Origin: Paralteromonas sediminis
Lineage (GTDB): Bacteria > Pseudomonadota > Gammaproteobacteria > Enterobacterales > Alteromonadaceae
Length of the DNA stretch: 64,000 bases
Direction: 5' to 3'
Assembly (NCBI RefSeq): GCF_003820355.1
Contig: NZ_RPOK01000001.1
Location: forward strand, 894,847 to 958,846
Made by a program: the position numbers and the translations under genes. The notes under the pieces were generated by a model. The model was given only the letters and a program-made list of their open reading frames with translations. It did no database searches and was not told where the DNA came from. Shown one piece after another: positions 55,957 to 64,000 of this stretch (the first letter of the stretch is position 1; each line of letters opens with the position of its first letter).

Positions 55957-56321
55957 TACCCTTTACCTTTTAGCTGTATGGACTTAGCGACCCCATTTTC
56001 AAACCGCACTTCCCGCATGAAACGGTTTGGACCAAAGTTATAGGTCCAAATCTCTACATGTATCGCCACCTCTTGAGCGTGGGTAATGCCCAGTTTATGC
56101 GCCACATTACCCCTGTCTGATAATCGTTTGGTGTTCTGATGAACTGAGCGACTGCGATAAACTGTATGTCTCTCAATGTGGGCAGGCTCACCACAGATTT
56201 TTTTAAAATGAAAACTGGAGTCTCCCTCCATCGCTAACCGTGAGTTGCAACGCATGGCATGTGCTGATTGTGATAAAAGACTCAGGCTCGTGCTCAGTAA
56301 TATAGCAAATACGATTTTCAT
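55953..56321 (-). CDS. DUF2845-type periplasmic protein
   Basis: 122 aa with a signal peptide (about residues 1-22, SLLSQSAHA) and the pattern of DUF2845 proteins: MRCNSRLAMEGDSSFHF, then CGEPAHIERHTVY, and a C-terminal strand pair WTYNFGPNRFMREVRFENG. The two cysteines (MRC and ICGEP) probably form a disulfide. It would be soluble in the periplasm, and its function is unknown. It is convergent with the adaptor gene and transcribed alone. The 141 bp upstream, shared with the decayed gene at 56463, hold no feature I can name. Confidence 0.8.
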   Translation of the reverse strand: MKIVFAILLSTSLSLLSQSAHAMRCNSRLAMEGDSSFHFKKICGEPAHIERHTVYRSRSVHQNTKRLSDRGNVAHKLGITHAQEVAIHVEIWTYNFGPNRFMREVRFENGVAKSIQLKGKGY

Positions 56322-56462
56322 ACATTGTCCTTTACGAAAGTTTACAGGTGCAAGTAAAACAATGTCTGGCTGAATTTGAGCTGAATTGATTTAGCCAGTA
56401 AATTTACTCCCGTTAATTTCCGTCTATGCTTAACACTCCGGAGAAAAGAAGTCGTCCTCGTT

Positions 56463-56835
56463 ATGTTGTGCAAACGTTTTTGGGTGGTGGGTCTCGTTTT
56501 TTTTACCTCATTGAGTAAGGCCAGTACCTGGGTGCTTTGTCATGAGAATAAAGACTATTTGCCCTATATTTACAGCTCATCGAATGCTGACAAGTCAGCC
56601 GGTTTACTGGTGCAAATACTCAACGCCACTGCAGTTTCAACAAACACTGACATTGGACAAACAAGTGGTGGCCAGTAAGACTATTGTAACAGAGTCGATT
56701 TGGCACCTTGCTTTCAACCGAGACTTTTACATGCAAAATCGTAGTGACGTAGACGCTTTTTGGCAGAAAATGAAACAAACAAGTGATCGTCTGTTAGTAG
56801 ATGTGGCGTCTGCCACAAACGTGCTAAAACAGTAA
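56463..56835 (+). pseudogene. Remnant of a periplasmic solute-binding protein (family 3)
   Basis: Two frames together look like the ends of one gene. The first (56463-56678) has an ATG, a signal peptide (LVFFTSLSKAS) and the start of a family 3 solute-binding domain (WVLCHENKDYLPYIYSSS), then runs into a stop. The second frame, shifted by one base, carries a typical C-terminal part (WHLAFNRDFYMQNRSDVDAF, then WQKMKQTSDRL) up to a stop at 56835. Together they give about 120 residues where the family has 220-260, so an internal deletion plus frameshift seems likely. The second part has no ribosome site of its own. The stop directly abuts the end of the convergent ABC transporter gene. A related intact gene lies at 63261-63938. 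Confidence 0.7.
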
Positions 56836-58614
56836 TCATCGCGACTGCGCCCGCCACAGTGCGGCATATTTTCCGTCCAGATTAAGTAAGTCTTCATGCG
56901 AGCCCTGTTCTGCAATAACACCGTCTTTTAACACCACAATGTTGTCGGCATCTGTAATAGTCGATAGGCGGTGCGCGATTACTAAGGTGGTATGACCTTG
57001 GGCAGCATTCTTTAGTGCGGAAAGAATGGCCTTTTCAGACTCGCTGTCGAGGGAAGAGGTGGCCTCGTCAAACACCATAATTAAAGGGTTTTTGAGTAAC
57101 GCCCGTGCGATGGCCACACGCTGCTTTTCGCCGCCTGACAGTTTTAAGCCGCGTTCACCTACGCGTGTATTCAGTCCGTCGGGTAAACTTGCGACGAACT
57201 TATCTAAATAAGCCAGCTGAATGACGTGATGTATCGCTTCATCTGTTGCTTCTGGGTTGCCATAGCGAATGTTTTCAATCAGGGTGTCATTAAATAAAAC
57301 CGTGTCTTGCGGCACAATGCCAATGGCCTGACGTAGGGAGTCCTGCGTGACATGTTGAATGTTCTGCCCGTCAATGGTGATACTGCCTGACTGAATATCA
57401 TAGAAGCGAAAAAGGCATTTCATCAATGACGATTTTCCAGCACCGCTTTCCCCAACAATGGCAACTTTTTCGCCGGGCCTGACTACAAAACTGATGCCGT
57501 TTAACACATTCCTGTCTTCATTGTAGCGAAAGACCACCGAGTCAAATCGCACTTCACCTTCAGTCACAGAAAGTGTTGGCGCATTGGCTACATCGTTGAT
57601 TTTAGGTACACGAGCCAACAGACCAAACAAGTTTTCGATATTCGCCAGTGAGCCCCTGATTTCCCGATAAACAAAACCCAAAAAATTGAGCGGCATAAAA
57701 AGCTGCATCGTAAACGCATTAATCAGAACAAAATCACCAATGGTCATATCACCACGGGCGACGCCATTGGCTGCTAAGAGCATCATGCTGGTCATGGAGG
57801 CTGCGATAATGAACGCTTGCCCACTGTTTAACGCAAAGAGTGAAAGGCGGTTTTTACGTCGGGCAAACTCCCAGGTTTCCAGATTTGTGTCGTATCTGTC
57901 TGCTTCGTATTTTTCGTTGTTAAAGTATTTTACCGTTTCGAAATTAATTAGGCTGTCAATTGCCCGAGTATGGGTATTGGAATCAGCGGTATTCATCTCT
58001 TTCACAAAACGGGTGCGCCAATCAGTCGCCTTCACTGAAAAGGCAACATAAGAGATTACCGATACGAGGATGATCAGCGCAAACATTACGCCATAGTTGT
58101 AGAACAACAACCCTACAACCATAACAATTTCAAGCAGAGTAGGACCAATATTAAAAACCATAAAACGCATTAAAAAGCTAATACCACTGGTCCCGCGCTC
58201 TATGTCTCTTGAAAGTCCGCCCGTTTGCCGATCTAAATGAAACGCTAGCTCTAATTTATGCAGGTGATTAAATACCGTTAATCCAAGCCTTCGCATAGCC
58301 CTTTCAGTGACCCTGCCAAACAGGGTGTCTCTTACCTCACCCATAATGGTATTCAGAAAGCGCAACACACCATATGCGACAATCAGCGCAATAGGCACGG
58401 CCAATAACGCAGTAGAAAGGTTATCTGTGTTTAGACTGTCTACTGTATGTTTCAGCACAAAAGGCAATGAGACGCTGGCGACTTTAGCCGCGATTAGGCA
58501 TAAGATAGCCAACAATACCCGCTGCTTGTATTCGAGCAGATAGGGCCATAGTCGATGAATGACCTGCCAGTGGAACGGTGTGTTTTCGTCAACAATGGAG
58601 CGACCTCTCGGCAT
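56836..58614 (-). CDS. Atm1/HMT1-type ABC half-transporter
   Basis: 592 aa. The N-terminal membrane domain has six helices (about 30-330), and the ATPase domain (about 345-590) has Walker A GESGAGKSSLM, signature LSGGEKQRVAIARAL, Walker B LIMVFDEATSSLD and the switch in VIAHRLS. INFETVKYFNNEKYEADRYD and the HLHKLELAFHLDRQTGGLSRDIERG segment are hallmarks of the Atm1/ABCB7 group, which exports glutathione-type or metal-related compounds. It acts as a homodimer in the inner membrane. ATG at 58614 with AGGTTTTAAGCC upstream, and the moaA start is 81 bp away in the other direction. Confidence 0.93.
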   Translation of the reverse strand: MPRGRSIVDENTPFHWQVIHRLWPYLLEYKQRVLLAILCLIAAKVASVSLPFVLKHTVDSLNTDNLSTALLAVPIALIVAYGVLRFLNTIMGEVRDTLFGRVTERAMRRLGLTVFNHLHKLELAFHLDRQTGGLSRDIERGTSGISFLMRFMVFNIGPTLLEIVMVVGLLFYNYGVMFALIILVSVISYVAFSVKATDWRTRFVKEMNTADSNTHTRAIDSLINFETVKYFNNEKYEADRYDTNLETWEFARRKNRLSLFALNSGQAFIIAASMTSMMLLAANGVARGDMTIGDFVLINAFTMQLFMPLNFLGFVYREIRGSLANIENLFGLLARVPKINDVANAPTLSVTEGEVRFDSVVFRYNEDRNVLNGISFVVRPGEKVAIVGESGAGKSSLMKCLFRFYDIQSGSITIDGQNIQHVTQDSLRQAIGIVPQDTVLFNDTLIENIRYGNPEATDEAIHHVIQLAYLDKFVASLPDGLNTRVGERGLKLSGGEKQRVAIARALLKNPLIMVFDEATSSLDSESEKAILSALKNAAQGHTTLVIAHRLSTITDADNIVVLKDGVIAEQGSHEDLLNLDGKYAALWRAQSR

Positions 58615-58695
58615 GGCTTAAAACCTGTCCTTTTTTCTGCTACGGTTAGGTATCGACACACTTAATAACACTGTGTCTTAAGGGTTATAGATAAT

Positions 58696-59664
58696 ATGTT
58701 ACAGGATCTATTGGGTCGGCGGTTTTATTATTTGCGGTTATCGTTAACCGAAGCATGCAACTTTCGTTGCCAGTATTGTCTGCCTGACGGTTATCAGCCT
58801 GAAGGTAAACCGCAATTCCTGTCATTAGATGAAATCAGCACAGTTGCACAGGCGTTTGCTGGTCTTGGCACACAAAAGATCCGTCTGACAGGTGGCGAAC
58901 CAACACTGCGCAAAGATATCGTTGATATAACCTCTGTTTGTGCTGAGGTCGAAGGTATTTCACTGCTGACTATGACAACCCATGGTGGACGCCTTGCTAA
59001 ACTAGCAAAGCCGCTTGCTCAAGCTGGTCTGCAACAGGTGAATGTCAGCATAGACAGCCTGGATCCCAGACAGTTTCACGCCATCACCGGACAGAATAAA
59101 CTCGGCCATGTACTGGCCGGGTTAGATGCTGCGCTTGACGCTGGCTTATTGGTGAAGACCAACGCGGTTCTGATGAACTCCACAACCCAATCTACCATCA
59201 ACCAATTTTTACAGTGGTTAAAGGATAAACCCATTACATTGCGTTTTATTGAGTTAATGCAAACGGGTGAGCAAGGGCACTTTTTTGTCAATCAGCATGT
59301 TAGAGCGCATTCAGTCAAAAACTGGTTGCTTGAGACTGGTTGGCAACCAATAAAACGCGAGATTCACGCAGGACCAGCACAAGAGTTTATGCATGAAGAC
59401 TATGCAGGCAAAGTGGGTCTTATTACTCCCTATGCTAACGGCTTTTGTGATACCTGCAATCGGCTAAGAGTAAGTGCTACGGGTAAGTTGCACTTATGCC
59501 TGTTCAGTGAGTCAGGCATAGATTTGCGCGGTTTGATAAAAGAGGGTGATGTAGCAGGGTTACAAGCAAAACTAAAAATGTTAATTTCTAAAAAAGCACC
59601 CGCGCATTTACTTCATGAAGGTAAGTCGGGCGCAACCAAAAATCTGGCTATGTTAGGCGGATAA
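58696..59664 (+). CDS. moaA: GTP 3',8-cyclase MoaA
   Basis: 322 aa radical SAM enzyme that starts molybdenum cofactor synthesis by rearranging GTP. N-terminal cluster cysteines are in CNFRCQYCLPDGY and the SAM loop is RLTGGEPTLRKD. The C-terminal cluster ligands are in CDTCNRLRVSATGKLHLC, and the essential C-terminal glycine pair ends the protein (AMLGG). ATG 58696 has only a distant AAGGG. No other moa or moe gene is in the window, and there is no room for a molybdenum-cofactor riboswitch in the 81-bp leader. Confidence 0.95.
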   Translation: MLQDLLGRRFYYLRLSLTEACNFRCQYCLPDGYQPEGKPQFLSLDEISTVAQAFAGLGTQKIRLTGGEPTLRKDIVDITSVCAEVEGISLLTMTTHGGRLAKLAKPLAQAGLQQVNVSIDSLDPRQFHAITGQNKLGHVLAGLDAALDAGLLVKTNAVLMNSTTQSTINQFLQWLKDKPITLRFIELMQTGEQGHFFVNQHVRAHSVKNWLLETGWQPIKREIHAGPAQEFMHEDYAGKVGLITPYANGFCDTCNRLRVSATGKLHLCLFSESGIDLRGLIKEGDVAGLQAKLKMLISKKAPAHLLHEGKSGATKNLAMLGG

Positions 59665-59690
59665 CCCCCCTTTATGAAAAGGAGCTTTAC

Positions 59691-61031
59691 GTGCAAAAAT
59701 TGATTTTATGCTTGGCAATCTTGTTACCTCTTTCGTTTAATGTAGCGGGCGCTGAGTTCAATAAAAAAGGCTTGGATGCATTCTTCAATGCCTTGGACGT
59801 TAATGAAAAAGCCATGCTTGGGGTAACGGTAAGGCAAGACAATACACTGCTGTACCAGCGCAATATTGGTTTTAGCCAGGTCGAAAAAGGCATTAAAGCT
59901 GACGCGAATACCGCCTATAGGGTAGGTTCCATTACTAAAACATTTACAGCTGTGATGATAATGCAATTGATTGAAGATAACACTTTGCGATTATCTGACA
60001 CACTGCACAATTATTATCCCCAATTTCCCAATGCGAACGCCATTACACTTGAGCATCTGTTATTGCATCGCTCGGGGATTTTCAACATCACCAATGCGCC
60101 TGAATATACTGGCTATATGACAAACGCTCAGACAAAAGCAAAAATGCTTGAGCGAATGGCTGCTTTTGATGCGGATTTTGCCCCGGGGGAAAAACAGTCC
60201 TATTCCAATGCGGGCTATATACTTCTGGGTTATATCTTGGAAGAAGTCACTGGTATGCCCTATGCCAAACTTGTGCAAGAAAAGATCATAAAACCACTCA
60301 AGCTCGAGCGCACTTTCTATGGGCAAAAGATCAATACGCAAAATAATGAAGCCCATTCATACCAGCATAAAAGCGTGTGGCAGGTGATGCCCGAAACGGA
60401 CATGAGTATTCCTCATGGCGCAGGTGCTATTGTCTCTACCAGCGATGATTTGTCACGGTTCTTCAGCGCGTTATTCAACGGCAAATTAGTGTCGCAAGAT
60501 ACGCTGAAAAAAATGATGACCTTGGTAGAAGGGCTGGGTATGGGGTTATTTAGAATGCCCTTTGGTGAGCTTTGGTTTTATGGTCATAACGGCGGAATAG
60601 ATGGATTTGTATCAAGCGCTGCGTATCAACCCGAGTCAAAAATTAGCTTTGCTGTTACCGCCAATGGTATGAACTACACATTTAATGACATTCTTATTGC
60701 TGTATTGAGCGCAGCTTACGGGATGGATGTCCAGGTGCCAGACTTCTCTGCAAAGGAAGTTACGCTTAATGAGGAGCAACTTAGAACATTTGAGGGAACA
60801 TATGTAAGCGACGCTTTGCCAATGGACATTAATGTATTTCTTCAAAATGGCGTACTTCACGCCCAGGCGACTGGTCAGGGAGCATTTCCGCTAGCTGCCT
60901 ATGAAAATAATGTGTTTAAGTTTGACGCTGCGGGTATTGTAATGAAATTTGAATCACCCGGCGACAGTGCGAGCGGCTTTACGCTAGAACAAGGTGGCGG
61001 TAGTTTTGCCTTTACAAGAGCGGCGCAATAG
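59691..61031 (+). CDS. Serine beta-lactamase-like hydrolase, secreted
   Basis: 446 aa. A signal peptide (about residues 1-21) is followed by a class C beta-lactamase/DD-peptidase fold: nucleophile Ser80 and Lys83 in VGSITKTF, the YSNAGYILL motif (Tyr-x-Asn), and HNGGIDGF in place of the KTG triad. The last 80 residues form a separate small beta domain (FEGTYVSDALPMDI onward), as in many peptidase relatives of this family. It should hydrolyse a peptide or ester in the periplasm. Beta-lactam resistance is not implied. Start GTG at 59691, with AAAGGAG 7 nt upstream. It follows moaA by 26 nt, and the HIT gene begins right after it. Confidence 0.9.
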   Translation: MQKLILCLAILLPLSFNVAGAEFNKKGLDAFFNALDVNEKAMLGVTVRQDNTLLYQRNIGFSQVEKGIKADANTAYRVGSITKTFTAVMIMQLIEDNTLRLSDTLHNYYPQFPNANAITLEHLLLHRSGIFNITNAPEYTGYMTNAQTKAKMLERMAAFDADFAPGEKQSYSNAGYILLGYILEEVTGMPYAKLVQEKIIKPLKLERTFYGQKINTQNNEAHSYQHKSVWQVMPETDMSIPHGAGAIVSTSDDLSRFFSALFNGKLVSQDTLKKMMTLVEGLGMGLFRMPFGELWFYGHNGGIDGFVSSAAYQPESKISFAVTANGMNYTFNDILIAVLSAAYGMDVQVPDFSAKEVTLNEEQLRTFEGTYVSDALPMDINVFLQNGVLHAQATGQGAFPLAAYENNVFKFDAAGIVMKFESPGDSASGFTLEQGGGSFAFTRAAQ

Positions 61032-61035
61032 CGCC

Positions 61036-61470
61036 GTGTTTTCCTTGCATCCTCAGCTAGCAAAGGACAGTACCTTTGTTTGCGACCTAGAGCTGTGCCA
61101 GTTGCGTCTGATCAATGATGCCAGTTACCCGTGGTGTATTCTGGTGCCTAAAAAAGAAGGTACTGTCGAGGTGACTGACCTGACTGCAAAGGAATATCAT
61201 CAGTTGCAGTTGGAATCTTTACAGCTAACGCGTGTTATGCAAACTTTATTTACACCCAAAAAAATGAATATTGCTAGCTTAGGCAATATGGTTCCTCAGT
61301 TGCACGTGCACCATATCGCGCGGTACGAATCAGACCCAGCATGGCCGAGACCCGTTTGGGGGCAAGCGTCTATGACTGTCTACGAAGAACATGCACTAAA
61401 GGAGTGCGTTAGCGCGCTAAAGTCAGCCTGTTACTCTAGATCTTTCAACACCTCTTTTACACGCTGGTAA
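61036..61470 (+). CDS. HIT-domain nucleotide-binding protein
   Basis: About 144 aa of the histidine triad family, which hydrolyses or transfers nucleoside monophosphates from nucleotide conjugates. The active site reads VPQLHVHHIARY; the first His of the triad is Gln, which is common in this bacterial subgroup, and the central catalytic His is kept. The domain starts at LHPQLAKDSTFVCDLELCQL. A longer frame begins at 60994 inside the hydrolase gene, but its first residues match nothing. GTG 61036 (5 nt after the hydrolase stop) or TTG 61045 fit the family. The last 40 bp overlap the convergent receiver-TPR gene. Confidence 0.85.
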   Translation: MFSLHPQLAKDSTFVCDLELCQLRLINDASYPWCILVPKKEGTVEVTDLTAKEYHQLQLESLQLTRVMQTLFTPKKMNIASLGNMVPQLHVHHIARYESDPAWPRPVWGQASMTVYEEHALKECVSALKSACYSRSFNTSFTRW

Positions 61471-63053
61471 CGCTGGCTTTGCTCGGCACTCAGTTCACCG
61501 TTTTCAACCGTTTTAAGGCAATTGTCAATCATTTGTTTGCTATAGGGGGAGCTGCCATTGTCGCGTACACTGATAGCCGCTGCTTGGAGCAGGTTTAGCG
61601 CAATGGATGCGTTTTTGGGCATAACGGTAAAGGCCTGTCTGAAGGTATTCAAGGCTTCCTTGAGTTCACCCTGATGGTACTGCCTGACCGCTGAGTTATT
61701 TAATTCTTTAGGACTGATCCTAATCGCGTCTTTCTCTGCTTTTTCTTGTTGTACATATTTGAAAAATAGTTCGCTCTGATTGGGATCTTGTTTGCAACGC
61801 ATTTCAACGTTATCCAGAATTTTTAACGCAGATTCATGCAAACCAACGTCATGGAATGCCTTTGCCTTGTCGAGTAACGCTTCGACGCTTTGCGCCTCGA
61901 GGACAGCATCACTGAGCTGCTCAAGCATGGCTTTGGCATTGTCGGCTTCGTCTTGCAGATACAGCATGCGTGCGTTTATGACGGAAAGTTGATCATTCAC
62001 GTCCGCTTTTGGGTGATTGGATTTCAGTTGTTTTAAATAATCACTAACCTGCTTTACTAGTTTGCTGGTTTGCTTCTGTTCAGATGTCATCGCGAAGTCG
62101 ATACCAGCACGTGCCACATTTAAATAGATTTCTGGTTTGTCATGAATCGAGTTTTTGGCATATTTAACAATACGCTTAGCCGCTTCGAATTGGATTTCGT
62201 AATCATGAGTAAGTCGTGCTAGGTCGAGTGCCGTATGATGCCGCTTAACATTGCGCGGTGATACGTCACTGGCCACCCCCACAGTTTCCAAGGCAACGTC
62301 GAATTCTTTTTGTTTTATTTGCAAAGCGGTGAGCAAGTCGTAGGCGGCAAGCATGGAGTCGGGGCGGAAAGCTAACTGCAAGATGCGTTTTTCGGCGTCG
62401 TCATCCTCGTCTAATACTATATGGCAACGCACTAATCCTAATTGGGCCCACGTAAAATTCTGTACGTTGATAATTGCCTGATAAAACTCTTTCGCCTGTT
62501 CGTTATATCCACATGCTAACAATAGCTCGCCTTTTAACTTTAGCGCCAACGCAAAGAAGTCGGCGTTTTTAGGCTCGGTCAGGAAATTTTCAATTTCAGA
62601 TAAGGCCTTATCCAGCTGATTCATTTCGACCAGTCGATAAATAGGGCGCAGGGCTTGCTTTCGAGTGAGTACACGAGTTAATCGTTTGTTTAGTTCCCTT
62701 ACGGTAAAAGGCTTGGCAAGAAAATCATCAGGTTGTAATTCAACGATGCTGTGAACGATATCTGGTGTAGTATCGGCACTAATAAAAACAAACGCAGTGC
62801 TTGGGGGAAGATCGTTGTTTTCCTTTATTTGCTCATAAAAAAAATAACCATCTTGTTCTTGTTTTAGTTCGTAGGAGCAAATGATTAAATCGTAATGGGT
62901 TGAACGCACCGCATTAATGGCGTGTGTTACTTTGTCCACGTAGTCAATGTCCTGGAACCCCAATTCTTCCATGGAATATTTCAAATAGCCTTTTGCGAGA
63001 ACCTGATCATCGACAACTAGTACACGCATTTTCCGGGTTAACTTGTGGTTCAT
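61431..63053 (-). CDS. Receiver-TPR protein with atypical phospho-site
   Basis: 540 aa. The N-terminal receiver (about residues 9-130) has VLVVDDQ and the KPF lysine, but where the phospho-acceptor Asp should follow DLIIC there is Ser (DLIICSYELK). Relatives usually have CDYxL, so phosphorylation at the standard site seems impossible. The rest (about 140-540) is helical, with tetratricopeptide-like repeats (for example NSAVRQYHQGELKEALNTFRQAF and PKNASIALNLLQAA), a scaffold for protein contacts. The ATG has AGGA 5 nt upstream. It is a single-gene unit, convergent with the HIT gene by a 40-bp overlap and divergent from the solute-binding gene after 207 bp. Confidence 0.85.
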   Translation of the reverse strand: MNHKLTRKMRVLVVDDQVLAKGYLKYSMEELGFQDIDYVDKVTHAINAVRSTHYDLIICSYELKQEQDGYFFYEQIKENNDLPPSTAFVFISADTTPDIVHSIVELQPDDFLAKPFTVRELNKRLTRVLTRKQALRPIYRLVEMNQLDKALSEIENFLTEPKNADFFALALKLKGELLLACGYNEQAKEFYQAIINVQNFTWAQLGLVRCHIVLDEDDDAEKRILQLAFRPDSMLAAYDLLTALQIKQKEFDVALETVGVASDVSPRNVKRHHTALDLARLTHDYEIQFEAAKRIVKYAKNSIHDKPEIYLNVARAGIDFAMTSEQKQTSKLVKQVSDYLKQLKSNHPKADVNDQLSVINARMLYLQDEADNAKAMLEQLSDAVLEAQSVEALLDKAKAFHDVGLHESALKILDNVEMRCKQDPNQSELFFKYVQQEKAEKDAIRISPKELNNSAVRQYHQGELKEALNTFRQAFTVMPKNASIALNLLQAAAISVRDNGSSPYSKQMIDNCLKTVENGELSAEQSQRYQRVKEVLKDLE

Positions 63054-63260
63054 TTGTTTCCTAATTCAACTTGCTAACTACTATTATCGTCAATTTCCGC
63101 AATTCCCTTATTAAATCGTGCGTCGTACAAATTGTCATGCTTTTGAAGAAGACTTGATAGTTTTTAAATGACATACTTAGCTCTAATGGTACAGAAACAA
63201 TTATCGAACTACACCTGATATGGTCAAGTTACCGCGAATAATTGCAAAAAGGAGCGGGCA

Positions 63261-63938
63261 GTGCGCTGGTATAACACACTAATTGTTAGCATTGTATCGG
63301 CTATTTTCTCTCTCCAAAGTTATGCTGCTAACCCAACGGCATCTGTATTAGCCGTTGAATATCCACCGTTCACAACCAACAGCGAAATCAACGAGGGTAT
63401 TGCATTTGCTGTATTACGTGACAGAACGAGGCAGTCGTCTATTAATTGGGTTGCAGAATTTGTTCCTCCGGCAAGAGCCCATAAGCGTATACAGCAAGGA
63501 GACTGGTGTGCCAGCTTCTACCCAGCCTTTGGTGACAATAAGTACACCAGTTTGGCCTTAACATCCGACCCGATAAAAATCGGTCTGATAAGAAAAACTC
63601 AGCGCATCCCCTTTAGCTGGGCTGACTTAGAAGCATTTTCGGGCAACAGCATTGCGTTGCTAAGAAGCGGACAAGACAGTGTATTTGTCAAACAGTTTGA
63701 GGATGCGGGCATGCAGGTTATTTTTGTTGAAAACATTGATGCTGCGGCAAAGATGGTGCTTTTGGACAGGGCAGATTTTGCCATGATGGATAATGTCACT
63801 TATGCCAATTTGGATAAAGACATCGCCACACAACTGCAGTTTTCTAAAAATATCCTTATTTCTACACCCATTACGCTGTTTGTGCATGTGAGCTGCTATA
63901 GAGTCCTTAAACAGGCATTCCCGCAACTGGGCCGCTAG
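63261..63938 (+). CDS. Periplasmic solute-binding protein, family 3
   Basis: 225 aa with a signal peptide (about residues 1-22, SLQSYAANP) and an amino-acid-binding-type fold: VEYPPFTTNSEINEGIAF, the PPARAHKRIQQGDWCASFYP hinge and GNSIALLRSGQDS in the second lobe. There is no transporter gene next to it. In marine gammaproteobacteria such lone proteins often supply ligands to sensor kinases or cyclases. GTG 63261 has AGGAGC 6 nt before it. Another gene starts 25 nt after its stop. It is the intact counterpart of the decayed copy at 56463-56835. Confidence 0.85.
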   Translation: MRWYNTLIVSIVSAIFSLQSYAANPTASVLAVEYPPFTTNSEINEGIAFAVLRDRTRQSSINWVAEFVPPARAHKRIQQGDWCASFYPAFGDNKYTSLALTSDPIKIGLIRKTQRIPFSWADLEAFSGNSIALLRSGQDSVFVKQFEDAGMQVIFVENIDAAAKMVLLDRADFAMMDNVTYANLDKDIATQLQFSKNILISTPITLFVHVSCYRVLKQAFPQLGR

Positions 63939-63963
63939 TTCGCCTTCTGGGTAGGAGTCAGTC

Positions 63964-64000
63964 ATGGTGTTATCTCAGACCGTTAGTATGTTTGTTCTGG
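63964..64000 (+). CDS. Start of an unidentified gene (cut by window edge)
   Basis: An ATG at 63964 has AGGAG exactly 6 nt upstream, and the frame stays open for the 12 codons to the window end (MVLSQTVSMFVL). The short hydrophobic start would fit a membrane protein or sensor co-transcribed with the solute-binding gene, but nothing more can be said. Confidence 0.5.
   Translation, partial: MVLSQTVSMFVL

Noticed and set aside
58615-58695. Possible molybdenum-cofactor riboswitch before moaA
   Set aside because: The leader is 81 bp and shows no extended paired structure; such riboswitches are longer.
59691-61031. Call as an antibiotic-resistance beta-lactamase
   Set aside because: The KTG motif is replaced by HNGG and an extra C-terminal beta domain is present, which fits peptidase/esterase relatives rather than class C resistance enzymes.
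1-64000. Mobile elements, CRISPR arrays, tRNA or rRNA genes
   Set aside because: No transposase or integrase motifs, no regularly spaced repeats, and no tRNA-like cloverleaf ends were noticed on either strand by reading; a covariance-model search could still find a missed small RNA.

Overview
The window looks like the chromosome of a marine gammaproteobacterium of the Alteromonadales type (Alteromonas, Aestuariibacter or Salinimonas relatives). This is inferred from moderate GC content, densely packed genes with frequent GTG and TTG starts, a syp-like polysaccharide locus, two RND operon groups, a class II DAHP synthase and many GGDEF and receiver proteins. I found no rRNA, tRNA, insertion sequence, integrase, phage gene or CRISPR array. 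The genus cannot be fixed from the sequence alone.

Layout. (1) 1-8018: a polysaccharide locus on the minus strand, read right to left as STAS protein, OmpA lipoprotein, six-SLBB export protein, degenerate tyrosine-kinase-like ATPase and a glycosyltransferase cut by the window edge. This order matches sypA-B-C-D of Vibrio fischeri. A sigma-54 promoter precedes it. Two response regulators are divergent: one with a degenerate HD-GYP output and one NtrC-type sigma-54 activator (SypG-like). (2) 8104-13538: glutaryl-CoA dehydrogenase, then a minus-strand trio of TonB receptor, DcsG-like ATP-grasp enzyme and MFS transporter. (3) 13747-25107: a sigma-70 promoter drives an HsbA/HsbR-like partner switch followed by cheA-cheW-mcp-cheR-cheD-cheB. 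There is no cheY, and a convergent receiver-receiver-GGDEF protein is a plausible output. (4) 25146-34076 (minus): RND permease and adaptor, then pqiA-pqiB-pqiC-diguanylate cyclase. (5) 34113-37460: asnS, a Ca2+/Na+ exchanger and two small orphans. (6) 37724-42797: biotin genes, bioA divergent from bioB-F-C-D. (7) 42780-47217: pepE, a low-molecular-weight phosphatase, BtuC/BtuD-like transporter genes and class II DAHP synthase with a clear terminator. (8) 47368-55956: an operon adaptor-RND-RND-adaptor, with a hairpin covering the ribosome site of the second permease. (9) 55953-64000: DUF2845 protein, a decayed solute-binding gene, an Atm1-type ABC exporter, moaA, a serine hydrolase, a HIT protein, a receiver-TPR protein, another solute-binding protein and the start of one more gene.

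The theme is surface behaviour. Polysaccharide secretion under sigma-54 control, STAS/PP2C partner switching, a chemosensory array without CheY and two catalytically intact GGDEF proteins together suggest a switch between motile and attached life. Several regulators have lost a canonical residue: the kinase-like ATPase, the HD-GYP output and three receivers. All starts were re-examined against Shine-Dalgarno sequences, and several were moved downstream of the longest reading frame.
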